This document shows positions 1-7,190 of a stretch of DNA of 13,086 nucleotides, one piece after another (the first letter of the stretch is position 1; every line of letters begins with the position of its first letter). Source of the stretch: Pseudomonadota bacterium. GTDB lineage: Bacteria; Pseudomonadota; Alphaproteobacteria; UBA2966; CAIVPW01. The position numbers and the translations under genes are program-made. Below the pieces are notes generated by a model. It searched no databases. It had not been told where the DNA came from and saw only the letters and a program-made list of their open reading frames with translations. The stretch lies in assembly GCA_027625125.1 (NCBI GenBank), contig JAQBXG010000026.1:1-13086 (forward strand). The letters are read 5' to 3'.

Positions 1-525
1 TTCAATGTCGAGACCGGGCCGCAGGCAGAGCGGTACCAGGGGATCGTACCGCTGGTCGGCGGCTCGGTGGCCGACAGCATTCACGCGTATCTGCGTCAGT
101 CGGACCAATTGGAAGCTGCGATGCGCCTGGACGCAGGTCGTGTGCAGGACGGCGCGTGGCGAGCAGGCTGCGTTCTGATTCAACGTATGCCGCCACCCGG
201 CGGGACGCTCGCCGTCGACGACGAATGGGATCGCGCCCGGGCCGTGGTGGAGAGCACGCGGCGGTCCGAACTGCTGGACCCCGGGCTTTCGCCGCGGCGC
301 ATGCTGCGCCGACTGTTTCCGGGCGACGATGTGCGGGTGTGGCGCCCGATGCCGGTCGAGGCGCGGTGCCGGTGCAGCCGCGAGCGCGTGGACCGGATGT
401 TGCAGTCGTTCCCGCCCGAGGAGTTGGACGACATGGCCGAGGACGGCATCGTGACCGTGACGTGTGAGTTCTGCGGCACCGTGTATGAAATGGCGGCCGT
501 GGATTTGGGAGCAGTTTCTGATTGA
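1..525 (+). CDS. hslO: Redox-regulated molecular chaperone Hsp33, C-terminal part (5' end outside window)
   Basis: Hsp33 is a cytoplasmic holdase chaperone switched on by oxidation, when four zinc-binding cysteines form disulfides. The reading frame is open from base 1, so the N-terminal part lies to the left; 174 residues are visible and the stop is TGA at 523-525. The C-terminal redox switch is plain: a CxC pair (Cys codons at 367 and 373, context ARCRCSRERV) and a CxxC pair (codons at 463 and 472, CEFCGTVYEM), about 30 residues apart as in the family. Upstream residues such as YQGIVPLVGGSVADSI and QDGAWRAGCVLIQRMP fit the Hsp33 core. The tail after the CxxC is short, as in many alphaproteobacterial members. 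The next gene, a lipoprotein, starts about 31 bases downstream on the same strand. Family assignment is secure; the true start cannot be seen. Confidence 0.95.
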   Translation, partial: FNVETGPQAERYQGIVPLVGGSVADSIHAYLRQSDQLEAAMRLDAGRVQDGAWRAGCVLIQRMPPPGGTLAVDDEWDRARAVVESTRRSELLDPGLSPRRMLRRLFPGDDVRVWRPMPVEARCRCSRERVDRMLQSFPPEELDDMAEDGIVTVTCEFCGTVYEMAAVDLGAVSD

Positions 526-556
526 GCGCGCCCGCGCCCGCTGCTAACGATGGGTG

Positions 557-1153
557 ATGATTACCAGGAGAGAGATCGGCGTTCTTGGCTTGGGGGTGGT
601 GGCCGGCCTGGCGCTTGCCTCGTGCGCGACCAGCGATGCCCCACTGCTGCCGGAGTTGACGTTCGCGCACCTGGCGCCGATCCGATTCAACGCCGCGACC
701 GTCGAAATCGTCGATCTGTATCGCCCGCCGTTGGCGGCGCCGAACGTCGAACACACCTTTCCGAGGTCTCCCGCCGCCGCCGCACGCGCATGGGCGCGCC
801 AGCGCGTCGCCGCCGCCGGTGGCAACGGGTTGGTCACCGTGACGATCCACGATGCCAGTGTGGTCGCGACGCACTTGACGACCAGGCCCGGTGTGATGGG
901 GCTGGTCTTTGACCAGCAGTCGATTCGCTATGACGCGGTGCTGGAGGTCACGATCGAATATGACGGACCGCTGGTGGCGGAATCGTCGGCGCGATCGCGG
1001 GTCTTGAAGTCGCAGACGGTGCCCGAAAGCATTTCGCTGAACGAAAAGGATCGGGTGTTCTACGAATTGCTCGAAGGCATCATGCAGGACCTGGACGAAC
1101 AGTTGGCGGCGGCGATCAGCCAGTACATGGGGGCGGTCCTCATCCAGGCCTAG
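557..1153 (+). CDS. Conserved alphaproteobacterial lipoprotein of unknown function
   Basis: A 198-residue predicted outer-envelope lipoprotein. The N-terminus is MITRREIGVLGLGVVAG followed by LALASC, a good lipobox with Cys23 as the lipidated residue; TRREIG also resembles a twin-arginine motif, so Tat export is possible. The mature part has no catalytic motif that I recognise. It is mixed alpha/beta, with a distinctive block near residues 50-80 (IVDLYRPPLAAPNVEHTFP, then AARAWARQR) and another near 155-170 (QTVPESISLNEKDRVFYEL). From memory, similar hypothetical proteins occur in Rhodospirillales near hslO, but no function is known to me. I chose ATG 557 over the GTG directly before it at 554, because the two differ by one residue and ATG is the stronger codon. 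Its TAG stop overlaps the stop of the convergent methyltransferase gene. Confidence 0.85.
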   Translation: MITRREIGVLGLGVVAGLALASCATSDAPLLPELTFAHLAPIRFNAATVEIVDLYRPPLAAPNVEHTFPRSPAAAARAWARQRVAAAGGNGLVTVTIHDASVVATHLTTRPGVMGLVFDQQSIRYDAVLEVTIEYDGPLVAESSARSRVLKSQTVPESISLNEKDRVFYELLEGIMQDLDEQLAAAISQYMGAVLIQA

Positions 1154-1872
1154 GCGCGTTCATCGCCGGACGCGCTATCCGCCGCCGCGCGAGCGCGGCG
1201 GATGCGGTCAAAGTCGGCGGTGGCCGGCTTGCGGCAGCCGATGACGGCGAAGCCGCCGATCTTGTGAAAGATATCGACGTCGCGGAAGCCGATGCTGTCG
1301 AGCCACGTGATCTCGTTGCCGATCCAGAAGCCTTTGGTACGAGCGTAGGCCTGCTGCGCCTGTTGCAGCGTTTCGGACGGCACGCCGGCGCGGATCGCAT
1401 CGCCTTCCCAGGCGGCGGCGTACAGGGATTCGAGAGTCTCGGTGGGGCCGCGAACCCGGTCGAGGACCCGGCACAATCCGTCGGGATTGAGCGCGTTGTA
1501 GATCGCGCGGTAGACGCCGCGCCGGTCGATGTCGTTTACGGAGGAGAGGCAGAACGCCGAAACCACCAGGTCCTGTTCGCGCGGGAGGTTGCCGAAGCGG
1601 AAGTCGTCGCCGCGGAGGGCGACACGGTCCGCGAACGCGCGGAGGCGTTGCCGGGAGATTTCGTACCAGCCAGTGTCCGGCTCCAGCAGCGTTGCGGTGG
1701 CGTTCGGATAGGTTTGCAGGAGCCGTTCGCACAAATCGCCCCGCCCGGGGCCGAGGTCCAGAACGCGGAGGGGCGACGCCGGCGGAAACGGCATCGATGC
1801 GATCACGCCGTCGAGCAACGCGGCGAGGTCCGGGGCGGTGGCGAAAAAGTTCGGACGGCGGTCCGCGCTCAT
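1150..1872 (-). CDS. Class I SAM-dependent methyltransferase, substrate unknown
   Basis: A 240-residue Rossmann-fold methyltransferase. Motif I is clear at residues 37-45 (VLDLGPGRG), the glycine-rich loop that binds S-adenosylmethionine; Glu64 in [10 protein letters not shown] at the end of beta-2 should hold the ribose hydroxyls, and GDDFRF (88-93) fits the next acidic motif. A hydrophobic strand [12 protein letters not shown] follows, then [12 protein letters not shown] as the usual post-motif. The C-terminal region ([22 protein letters not shown]) resembles small-molecule methyltransferases of the Tam/UbiE-like type, but nothing fixes the substrate. The ATG overlaps the argE stop as ATGA (1869-1872), so translation is probably coupled to argE, and no separate promoter is needed. 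The TAG stop shares bases 1151-1152 with the stop of the convergent lipoprotein gene. It is the last gene of a run whose first gene, metZ, has a SAM riboswitch. Confidence 0.88.
   Translation of the reverse strand: MSADRRPNFFATAPDLAALLDGVIASMPFPPASPLRVLDLGPGRGDLCERLLQTYPNATATLLEPDTGWYEISRQRLRAFADRVALRGDDFRFGNLPREQDLVVSAFCLSSVNDIDRRGVYRAIYNALNPDGLCRVLDRVRGPTETLESLYAAAWEGDAIRAGVPSETLQQAQQAYARTKGFWIGNEITWLDSIGFRDVDIFHKIGGFAVIGCRKPATADFDRIRRARAAADSASGDERA
1182..1201. other. Perfect GC inverted repeat at convergent gene ends
   Basis: CCGCCGCGC (1182-1190) and GCGCGGCGG (1193-1201) are exact inverted copies separated by GA; as RNA this gives an 8-bp stem with a CGAG loop. It lies 29 bases after the lipoprotein stop and inside the last codons of the methyltransferase (RRARAAADS). 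It has no T-run on either side, so it is not a classic intrinsic terminator, but it could slow polymerase or protect the 3' end of the lipoprotein message. Confidence 0.35.
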
Positions 1873-3035
1873 TCGGGCGGGTCACACAGGTGGGCAGACA
1901 GGCGGTGCAGAAACGTCTCGCAGGCCGCCACCTGTTCGAGCGAGATCGATTCGTTCGGGCGATGGGCGTCGGCGATGTCGCCTGGGCCGCAGAGAACCGC
2001 GTCGAACCCAGCCTCGCGGAACAGGCCCGCCTCGCTGCCGTAGGAGACATGGCGCACGCGGTTTTTGCCGGCAAGCTGAAGGGCCAGGGTAGCGGCGGCC
2101 GAGCCTTGTTGCTGGGCAAGGGCCGGAATCGACGCCAGCGGCTCGGTTTCGATCGTCGCGGCGATGCCGTCGGCGCGCAGGACCTCGCGGTATTCCTGTT
2201 CGACGAACGCCGTGAAGCGCCGGTGGATTTCATCCGGGTCGGTCCCCGGCAGCGGCCGATATTCCCAGTGGAACGTGCAGGTGCGGGGGACGATGTTGAT
2301 CGCCGAACCGCCCTGGATCATGCCGACGTTGATCGTCGGGTATGGCGGGTCGGCGTCGCCGGGCGCAGCGTCGTTCGCCAGCTCCCGCGCCAGGGCGCGG
2401 AGGAATCCGAGCAGCTTGTTGGCGACCAGGATGGCGTTGGCGCCCAGATGGGGGGCGCTGGAATGGGCCTCGGACCCGGTGACGGTGGTGCGAAACGCCC
2501 GCACGCCCTTGTGCGACGTGACCACTTCCATGTTCGTCGGCTCGCCGACGATGACCGCCGCCGGCGCCAGGCCGCGGTCACGCAGCACCGGCAGCATGCG
2601 GCGCACACCGAGGCAGCCGACTTCTTCGTCATAGGACAGCGCATAGTGCACCGGGCGGCGCAGCTCGGCGGCGGCAAACCGCGGCGCCATCGCCAGCGCG
2701 GCGCCGAGAAACGTTTTCATGTCGGCGGCGCCGCGCCCGAACAGGCGGCCGTCGCGCTCGGTCAACGTGAACGGGTCTGAGTCCCAGTCCTGCCCGGCGA
2801 CCGGCACGACATCGGTGTGACCGGAAAGGACGACGCCGCCCGCGACAGGCGGGCCGATGGTCGCGAACAGGTTTGCCTTGGCCTTGTCTTCGTCCCAGCT
2901 GCGATCACAGGACACCCCGAGGTCGGCGAAGTACGCTTCGACATGGTCGATCAGCGCCAGGTTGGATTTGGCGCTTGTCGTGTCGAACGAAACGAGCGTG
3001 CGGGTTAGGTCGACCGGGGAAGGGGTCGCGGACAT
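1869..3035 (-). CDS. argE: Acetylornithine deacetylase (M20 family)
   Basis: A 388-residue cytoplasmic zinc hydrolase that converts N-acetylornithine to ornithine and acetate in arginine synthesis. The M20 dimetal centre is visible: His73 and Asp75 in SGHTDVVP (71-78), Asp105 in GRGAADMK (100-107), the general base and ligand pair Glu137-Glu138 in SYDEEVG, and GEPT at 164-167. The lid/dimerisation domain begins near [13 protein letters not shown]. Near the C-terminus [12 protein letters not shown] carries the final His ligand. SYGSEAG and the overall length match the ArgE branch found in alphaproteobacteria better than DapE or peptidase T, although M20 specificity is hard to fix by eye. It starts 9 bases after the trkH stop and overlaps the methyltransferase start by four bases, so it is probably translated from a polycistronic message. 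Confidence 0.93.
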   Translation of the reverse strand: MSATPSPVDLTRTLVSFDTTSAKSNLALIDHVEAYFADLGVSCDRSWDEDKAKANLFATIGPPVAGGVVLSGHTDVVPVAGQDWDSDPFTLTERDGRLFGRGAADMKTFLGAALAMAPRFAAAELRRPVHYALSYDEEVGCLGVRRMLPVLRDRGLAPAAVIVGEPTNMEVVTSHKGVRAFRTTVTGSEAHSSAPHLGANAILVANKLLGFLRALARELANDAAPGDADPPYPTINVGMIQGGSAINIVPRTCTFHWEYRPLPGTDPDEIHRRFTAFVEQEYREVLRADGIAATIETEPLASIPALAQQQGSAAATLALQLAGKNRVRHVSYGSEAGLFREAGFDAVLCGPGDIADAHRPNESISLEQVAACETFLHRLSAHLCDPPE

Positions 3036-3044
3036 GGCCGGAGA

Positions 3045-4493
3045 CTACCCGCGCCAGAACCCCGGCGCCAGCAGCACCAGCACGGTGAACAGTTCGAGGC
3101 GACCGAGCAACATGCCGAGCGACAGGACCCATTTCGCCGCGTCGGGGAATGACGAGAAGTTGCCCGCCGGTCCGGCGATGTCCCCGAGCGCCGGGCCGAC
3201 ATTGGAGATCGCCGTCGCCGCGCTGGAAACGCTGGTGACAAAGTCGAGGCCGAGGGCGGCCAGAGCCAGCGCCAGGACGACGAACGCGACCGCGAACAGG
3301 AATACGAAATTCATCACCGCCCCGATGACGGAATCCGGCAGCGGCTTGTGATTGTACTGCGGTAGAAACACGCCGTGGGGATGCCACAGACGGCTGACCT
3401 GGGATTTCGCCGCCGCATACAGCACCTGAAACCGGAATACCTTGATTCCGCACGAGGTAGAGCCGGCGCAACCGCCGATGAACATACACAGGAACAGCAG
3501 GGTTACGGCGAATTGTCCCCACGCCCCGTAGTCGGTTGTCGAGTAGCCGGTGCCGGTGATGACCGAGATCAGGTTGAAGGCGGATTCGCGCACCGCCTGT
3601 TCCGCGCCGACACCGCCGGTGGCAGCGCGCCAGACGGCGATCGCGGCGACCGTGACAACGACGATGCCGAAGAACGTCTGGACCTGGGTGTCGCGGAACA
3701 GCCTGCCGCCGCGCCCGCGCAACGCATCGAGGTACAACAGAAACGGCAGACTGCCGAGCAGCATTCCGGCGACGATGATCCAGTGGATCAGAGGCGAGCG
3801 GAAGAATCCGACTGATGCGTCGTGAGTGGAGAATCCGCCGGTGGCGATGGTCGTCATCGCGTGGGTGGCGGCGTCGAACCCGCTCATGCCCGCGGCAAGC
3901 AGCGCCAGCGCGCAGATACCAGTGAGCACCAGGTAGATGGCCGTGATGCCGGCGGCGATCTGCGCCGTACGCGGCAGCGCCTTGTCGGAGGTTTCGGACG
4001 ATTCCATGCGGAACAACTGCATGCCGCCAACCTGGAGCAGCGGCAATACGGCCACCGCCATGACGATGATGCCGATGCCGCCGAGCCACTGCAGTAGCGC
4101 TCGCCACAGAAGGATGCCGGGCGGCGCGGTATCCAGCCCCGTCAGCACCGTCGATCCGGTGGTGGTGATGCCGGACATGGCCTCGAAGTAGGCGTCGGTG
4201 TAGGTGAGGTCGAGGTCCGCAAAGGCGAGAGGAATAGCGCCGAATGCCGCGATGGCGGTCCAGCTGAGCGTCGTCAGCACGAACATCTGGCGGACGTTCA
4301 ACGCCACAGGTCCGGCGCGGTTCGTCAGCACCAGGGCGACGCCGATGAATCCGGTGAATGCCGCCGCACCCAGAAACGCCTGCCAATCGGAGTTGTTCGC
4401 CAGCGCGTCGGCGGCGGCCGGAATGAGCATGGCCGCCGCCACGGTGGTCAGCAGCAGGCCGAGAACGAAGAAGATCGGACGCGGGTCCAGCAC
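3045..4493 (-). CDS. trkH: TrkH-type potassium uptake transporter subunit
   Basis: An integral inner-membrane protein of the TrkH/KtrB/HKT superfamily, the ion-conducting part of a K+ uptake system that normally pairs with the cytosolic NAD-binding regulator TrkA (not in the window). With this start it has 482 residues, the usual TrkH length. All four half-filter P-loops are visible: SGITTTGSTVL (about 107-117), MTTIATGGFS (213-222), ITGTGYSTTD (312-321) and SNVGPALG (430-437). GGCAGSTSCGIKVFR after the third loop is a strong TrkH signature, and LLQWLGGIGIIVMAVAVLP is also typical. The start is uncertain: an ATG at 4577 would add 28 polar residues and overlap folE by 41 bases. The GTG at 4493 gives MLDPRPIFFVLGLLL, which matches how TrkH proteins normally begin, with GGGA about 8 bases upstream. 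I prefer GTG. Confidence 0.92.
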   Translation of the reverse strand: MLDPRPIFFVLGLLLTTVAAAMLIPAAADALANNSDWQAFLGAAAFTGFIGVALVLTNRAGPVALNVRQMFVLTTLSWTAIAAFGAIPLAFADLDLTYTDAYFEAMSGITTTGSTVLTGLDTAPPGILLWRALLQWLGGIGIIVMAVAVLPLLQVGGMQLFRMESSETSDKALPRTAQIAAGITAIYLVLTGICALALLAAGMSGFDAATHAMTTIATGGFSTHDASVGFFRSPLIHWIIVAGMLLGSLPFLLYLDALRGRGGRLFRDTQVQTFFGIVVVTVAAIAVWRAATGGVGAEQAVRESAFNLISVITGTGYSTTDYGAWGQFAVTLLFLCMFIGGCAGSTSCGIKVFRFQVLYAAAKSQVSRLWHPHGVFLPQYNHKPLPDSVIGAVMNFVFLFAVAFVVLALALAALGLDFVTSVSSAATAISNVGPALGDIAGPAGNFSSFPDAAKWVLSLGMLLGRLELFTVLVLLAPGFWRG

Positions 4494-4536
4494 TGTGATT
4501 CCCGTCAACCGGCCTTGGTCGGGGCCGGTGGAGCGT

Positions 4537-5157
4537 TCACGACTCGACGGAGGTATGCGCTCCGTTGACGATGGCAAGGAACTCCCGCCGCGTCTTCGCG
4601 TCGTCGCGGAAGTCGCCCAACATCGCGCTTGTGACCATCGCCACGCCCGGTTTGTGAATGCCCCGCGTCGTCATGCAATGGTGGGCGGCGCGGACGACGA
4701 CCGCCACGCCGCGCGGCTTCAGCACGTCGTTCAGCGCGTTGGCGATCTGCGCCGTCAGCTTTTCCTGGATTTGCAGACGCTTGGCGAATACATCGACCAG
4801 GCGCGCGAGCTTGCTGATGCCGACGACGCGTTTGTCGGGAATGTAGGCGATGTCGACGGAGCCAATGATCGGCATCATGTGATGTTCGCAATGCGATTCG
4901 AGGCGGATGTCGCGAAGCACGACCATTTCGTCGTAGCCTTCGATTTCCTCGAACGTGCCCTGAAGGTATTCGACCGGGTCTTCGTCGTAGCCCGAGAACA
5001 TCTCCTGATACGAGCGGATCACGCGGTCCGGTGTGTCGATCAGGCCCTCGCGCGACGGATCGTCGCCGGCCCAGCGGATCAACTGGCGGACGGCTTCTTC
5101 GGCGGCTTCGCGGCTTGGGCGATCGTTGGCTTGCCTGTCGGGTTTGCCGGCTGTCAT
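4537..5157 (-). CDS. folE: GTP cyclohydrolase I
   Basis: A 206-residue cytoplasmic enzyme that converts GTP to 7,8-dihydroneopterin triphosphate, the first step of tetrahydrofolate (and, in some bacteria, queuosine) synthesis. The zinc ligands are all present: Cys90 and His93 in [10 protein letters not shown], and Cys161 in [10 protein letters not shown]. Other family signatures are GLIDTPDRV near 38-46, GYIP-like [17 protein letters not shown] (104-120) and [12 protein letters not shown]. This is the zinc-dependent type I enzyme, not FolE2. The start has a good ribosome binding site (AAGGA six to seven bases before ATG on the minus strand). It follows apaG by 39 bases and precedes trkH by 43 bases with the GTG start chosen for trkH. 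Assignment is secure. Confidence 0.97.
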   Translation of the reverse strand: MTAGKPDRQANDRPSREAAEEAVRQLIRWAGDDPSREGLIDTPDRVIRSYQEMFSGYDEDPVEYLQGTFEEIEGYDEMVVLRDIRLESHCEHHMMPIIGSVDIAYIPDKRVVGISKLARLVDVFAKRLQIQEKLTAQIANALNDVLKPRGVAVVVRAAHHCMTTRGIHKPGVAMVTSAMLGDFRDDAKTRREFLAIVNGAHTSVES

Positions 5158-5196
5158 CAGATTCCTTGCAGGAGGCGCGCTTGCGCCGGGGCGCGG

Positions 5197-5616
5197 TTAG
5201 TGAACCGCGTCCGGTTGATAGGGGCTGTCGAGCGAAAACGCCGGAATGGCGACGGTGAACCGTTCGCCGGATTCGGCCCGCATTTCATAGTGCCCGACCA
5301 TGATGCCGGACGGTGTGCTGAGCGGCGTACCGCTGGTGTATTCGAACGATTCGCCCGGACGCAAGACCGGTTGTTCGCCGACCACGCCTTCGCCCGCGAC
5401 TTCGTGATTGCGGCCCGCGGCATCGGTGATCCGCCAACGGCGGCTGTGAAGCTGCACGGTTTCATCGCCGTGGTTTTCAATACGAACCCAGTACGCCCAT
5501 ACGTAGCGTCCGCTGTCCGGCTCGGACTGGTCTTCGAGGTACATCGGCTCGACGGTGACTTCGATTTCGCGGGTGGTGTGGGTGTACATCGGTGCGACCG
5601 CGAGCGGATAGGACAC
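5197..5616 (-). CDS. apaG: ApaG domain protein
   Basis: A 139-residue member of the ApaG/DUF525 family, a small immunoglobulin-like beta sandwich. In enterobacteria it is linked to Co2+ and Mg2+ efflux phenotypes, but the biochemical role is unsettled. Typical signatures are [19 protein letters not shown], then [44 protein letters not shown] and [20 protein letters not shown], followed by [10 protein letters not shown] at the C-terminus. I chose GTG 5616, which has an SD-like GGGGCGA eight bases upstream; an alternative ATG at 5589 would give [11 protein letters not shown] and 130 residues, also a normal ApaG N-terminus. metZ ends 48 bases upstream on the same strand and folE starts 39 bases downstream. 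hslO, apaG and metZ are commonly clustered in alphaproteobacteria. Confidence 0.94.
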   Translation of the reverse strand: MSYPLAVAPMYTHTTREIEVTVEPMYLEDQSEPDSGRYVWAYWVRIENHGDETVQLHSRRWRITDAAGRNHEVAGEGVVGEQPVLRPGESFEYTSGTPLSTPSGIMVGHYEMRAESGERFTVAIPAFSLDSPYQPDAVH

Positions 5617-5664
5617 CGGTACTATCGCCCCGCCCGTCAGCCTTGTCCAGAACCGCCCGCCTGC

Positions 5665-6852
5665 TCAGGCGAACGCTTGTGCGAGGTCTTCGCGCAGGTC
5701 CTCGGGGTCTTCGAGCCCGACCGAAAGCCGCACCATGCCGTCGCCGATGCCGAGGTGCGCCCGCTCCAGCTGGCCGAGGCGCTGGTGCGTTGTGGTGGCG
5801 GGATGGGTGATCAAGCTTTTGGCATCGCCGAGGTTATTGGAGATTGCGATCAGGCGCAGGCGCTTGAGCGCCCGGAACGCAGAATCCTTGCCGCCGGCGA
5901 CATCGAAACTGATCAACGACCCCGACGCCTCCATTTGCGCCGCCGCGAGATCAAACTGCGGATGATCGGCGCGGCCGGGATAGAGCACGCGGGCGATGCC
6001 GGGAAGGTCGGCAAGAAAGTCCGCGAGGGTGGCGGCGGCCGCGGATTGCGCGCGCACTCGGAGGTCCAGCGTCTCGATGCCCTTGAGGAGCACCCAGGCG
6101 TTGAACGGGCTGAGGCTGGGGCCGGTGTTGCGAAGGTAGGGCTTTAGCGTGCCTTCGCAGAACGCGCGGGTGCCGAGCACTGCGCCGCCCAACACGCGGC
6201 CGTGGCCGTCGATGTGTTTGGTGGCCGAGTAGACGACGATGTCGGCGCCGAACTCCAGCGGCCGTTGCAGCACCGGCGTCGCGAACACATTGTCGACGAT
6301 GAACTGCGCCTCGGCGGCGTGGGCGAGTTCGGCGATTGCGCGCATGTCGAGGATTTCGAGGCCGGGGTTGGAGGGCGTTTCGATCAACACGCACGCCGCG
6401 CCGTTAGCCAGCGCCGTGGCCCATTGGTCGAGATCGGTGCCGTCGACGAGCACGACCTCGACGCCGAAGCGCGGCAGGATTTCGTCGAGGATGTAGCGGC
6501 ACGATCCGAACAGCGCCCGGGCGGCGACGACGCGGTCGCCGGACTTGAGCTGGCACATCAGTGCCGCGTTGACCGCCGCCATGCCGGTGGCGGTGGCCCA
6601 GGCCGCTTCGGCGCCGTCGAGTGCGGCCATGCGGTCTTCGAACATCGATACGGTCGGGTTGCCGAAGCGCGAGTACAGGAATCCGGGCGCTTCGCCCTTG
6701 AAGCGAGCCTCCGCTTCCTCGGGCGCGTCGTAGACATAGCCGGAGGTGAGGAACAGCGCCTCGCTGGTTTCGCCGAATTGCGAGCGCACGGTGCCGCCAT
6801 GCACCATGCGGGTGCGCGGGCGCCAGGCGCCGTCTTGGGAATCGTTTGCCAT
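5665..6852 (-). CDS. metZ: O-succinylhomoserine sulfhydrylase
   Basis: A 395-residue PLP enzyme of the Cys/Met metabolism family that makes homocysteine directly from O-succinylhomoserine and sulfide, upstream of methionine. PLP contacts are visible: YSRFGNPT (60-67), the Gly-rich ATATGMAA region (87-94), Asp187 in VDNVFATP, and the Schiff-base Lys212 in VVYSATKHIDGHG. ETPSNPGLEILD and LITHPATTTHQRL complete the family pattern; the overall wording is closest to MetZ rather than MetB or MetY. The reading frame is open upstream to 6951, but that stretch is the riboswitch; ATG 6852 gives MANDSQDGAWRPRTRMVHGG, a standard start, with an SD-like GGGGA six bases before it. Expression is very likely repressed by S-adenosylmethionine through the leader. 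It appears to be the first gene of a six-gene run. Confidence 0.94.
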   Translation of the reverse strand: MANDSQDGAWRPRTRMVHGGTVRSQFGETSEALFLTSGYVYDAPEEAEARFKGEAPGFLYSRFGNPTVSMFEDRMAALDGAEAAWATATGMAAVNAALMCQLKSGDRVVAARALFGSCRYILDEILPRFGVEVVLVDGTDLDQWATALANGAACVLIETPSNPGLEILDMRAIAELAHAAEAQFIVDNVFATPVLQRPLEFGADIVVYSATKHIDGHGRVLGGAVLGTRAFCEGTLKPYLRNTGPSLSPFNAWVLLKGIETLDLRVRAQSAAAATLADFLADLPGIARVLYPGRADHPQFDLAAAQMEASGSLISFDVAGGKDSAFRALKRLRLIAISNNLGDAKSLITHPATTTHQRLGQLERAHLGIGDGMVRLSVGLEDPEDLREDLAQAFA

Positions 6853-6861
6853 CGGAGGTCC

Positions 6862-6907
6862 CCGCAAATAGCCCGGCCGTAAAACCGGGGATCCTTGCGG
6901 AACCCGG
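6862..6907 (-). promoter_or_regulatory. Candidate expression platform of the metZ riboswitch: two mutually exclusive hairpins over the SD
   Basis: Between the SAM-II aptamer and metZ the minus strand can form two hairpins that compete for the same bases. Hairpin A pairs CCGGG (6907-6903) plus CC (6900-6899) with GG and CCCCGG (6894-6885) around a GCAA tetraloop. Hairpin B pairs CCGCAA (6900-6895) with TTGCGG (6867-6862), and inside it CCCGG (6889-6885) with CCGGG (6876-6872). The 3' arm of B takes up part of the SD-like GGGGA (6863-6859), so B would hide the metZ ribosome binding site and A would free it. The pairings are seen directly; the switching role is inference. Confidence 0.45.
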
Positions 6908-6960
6908 CCCCTTAGCAGGATGTTTATCGTGGCTGCAAGCCGGCCGGCCAAAAACCCACG
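6908..6960 (-). ncRNA. SAM-II riboswitch aptamer (SAM/alpha, metA-type)
   Basis: Read on the minus strand, the leader of metZ carries the hallmark of the SAM-II pseudoknot aptamer. Stem P1 is CGTGG (6960-6956) paired with CCACG (6932-6928). The conserved string GGCTTGCAGCCACG lies just before and through the 3' side of P1, followed by ATAAACA and then TGCTAAGGGG (6917-6908), the conserved 3' box. TTGCAG (6938-6933) can pair with CTGCTAA across the pseudoknot. The T-run GTTTTTGG in loop 1 stands where the family usually has TGATTT. SAM-II switches bind S-adenosylmethionine and lower translation of methionine genes (metA, metZ, metX) mainly in alphaproteobacteria, so the position before metZ is as expected. 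Placed about 20 bases after a predicted transcription start. Confidence 0.88.
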
Positions 6961-6986
6961 GACCCCGGCAACGCCGGAGACAGGAC

Positions 6987-7015
6987 TTGATAATCCCGCC
7001 GCGGTGGGTCGTCAA
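6987..7015 (-). promoter_or_regulatory. Sigma70-type promoter for metZ leader
   Basis: On the minus strand TTGACG (7015-7010, five of six bases of the -35 consensus) is followed after exactly 17 bases by TATCAA (6992-6987, four of six of the -10). Transcription would start near 6980, about 20 bases before the riboswitch aptamer. Position, spacing and context agree, though no start site has been measured. Confidence 0.6.
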
Positions 7016-7068
7016 GGCGGGGTGGCATGGCGGCGAAGCATGGCGGGGAGGCAGGGCGGCGGCGGGCT

Positions 7069-7098
7069 TTGACCGGTGCGGCCGGGCTGGTGTTTACT
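7069..7098 (+). promoter_or_regulatory. Sigma70-type promoter for tRNA-Gly
   Basis: TTGACC at 7069-7074 and TTTACT at 7093-7098, 18 bases apart, with TG directly before the -10 as in extended -10 promoters. The mature tRNA begins at 7108, so the primary transcript would have only a very short 5' leader. It fires away from the metZ promoter, whose -35 lies 54 bases to the left. Confidence 0.5.
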
Positions 7099-7107
7099 CA
7101 GGCCCGC

Positions 7108-7181
7108 GCGGGCGTAGCTCAATGGCAGAGCAGAAGCTTCCCAAGCTTACGACGAGGGTTCGATTCCCTTCGCCCGCTCCA
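7108..7181 (+). tRNA. tRNA-Gly(CCC)
   Basis: A complete 74-base cloverleaf. The acceptor stem is GCGGGCG with CGCCCGC; the D arm is GCTC/GAGC around AATGGCA; the anticodon loop is TTCCCAA, giving anticodon CCC (glycine codon GGG); the T arm is GAGGG/CCCTT around TTCGATT; the discriminator is T and CCA is encoded. The first anticodon-stem pair is G-A, a mismatch I recall in other alphaproteobacterial copies of this tRNA, so not damage. It closely resembles the E. coli tRNA-Gly(CCC). The 3' end lies 9 bases from the stop of the convergent lipoprotein gene; I see no T-rich terminator. Confidence 0.97.
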
Positions 7182-7190
7182 GCGCAAGGG

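Noticed and set aside
2..874. 290-codon minus-strand frame over hslO and the lipoprotein
   Set aside because: Low-complexity Arg/Pro/Ala product, antisense to two recognisable genes.
1182..1201. Rho-independent terminator
   Set aside because: The stem is strong but no T-run follows on either strand; kept only as a stem-loop.
4204..6147. 647-codon open frame on the + strand
   Set aside because: Antisense to trkH, folE, apaG and metZ, all of which have intact family motifs.
6853..6951. N-terminal extension of MetZ in the same open frame
   Set aside because: The extra 33 codons start at TTG inside the SAM-II aptamer and cover its 3' box; ATG 6852 gives the normal MetZ N-terminus.
7179..7181. 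tRNA-Gly 3' end as an integration site for a mobile element
   Set aside because: No integrase gene and no second copy of the tRNA 3' end is visible in the window.
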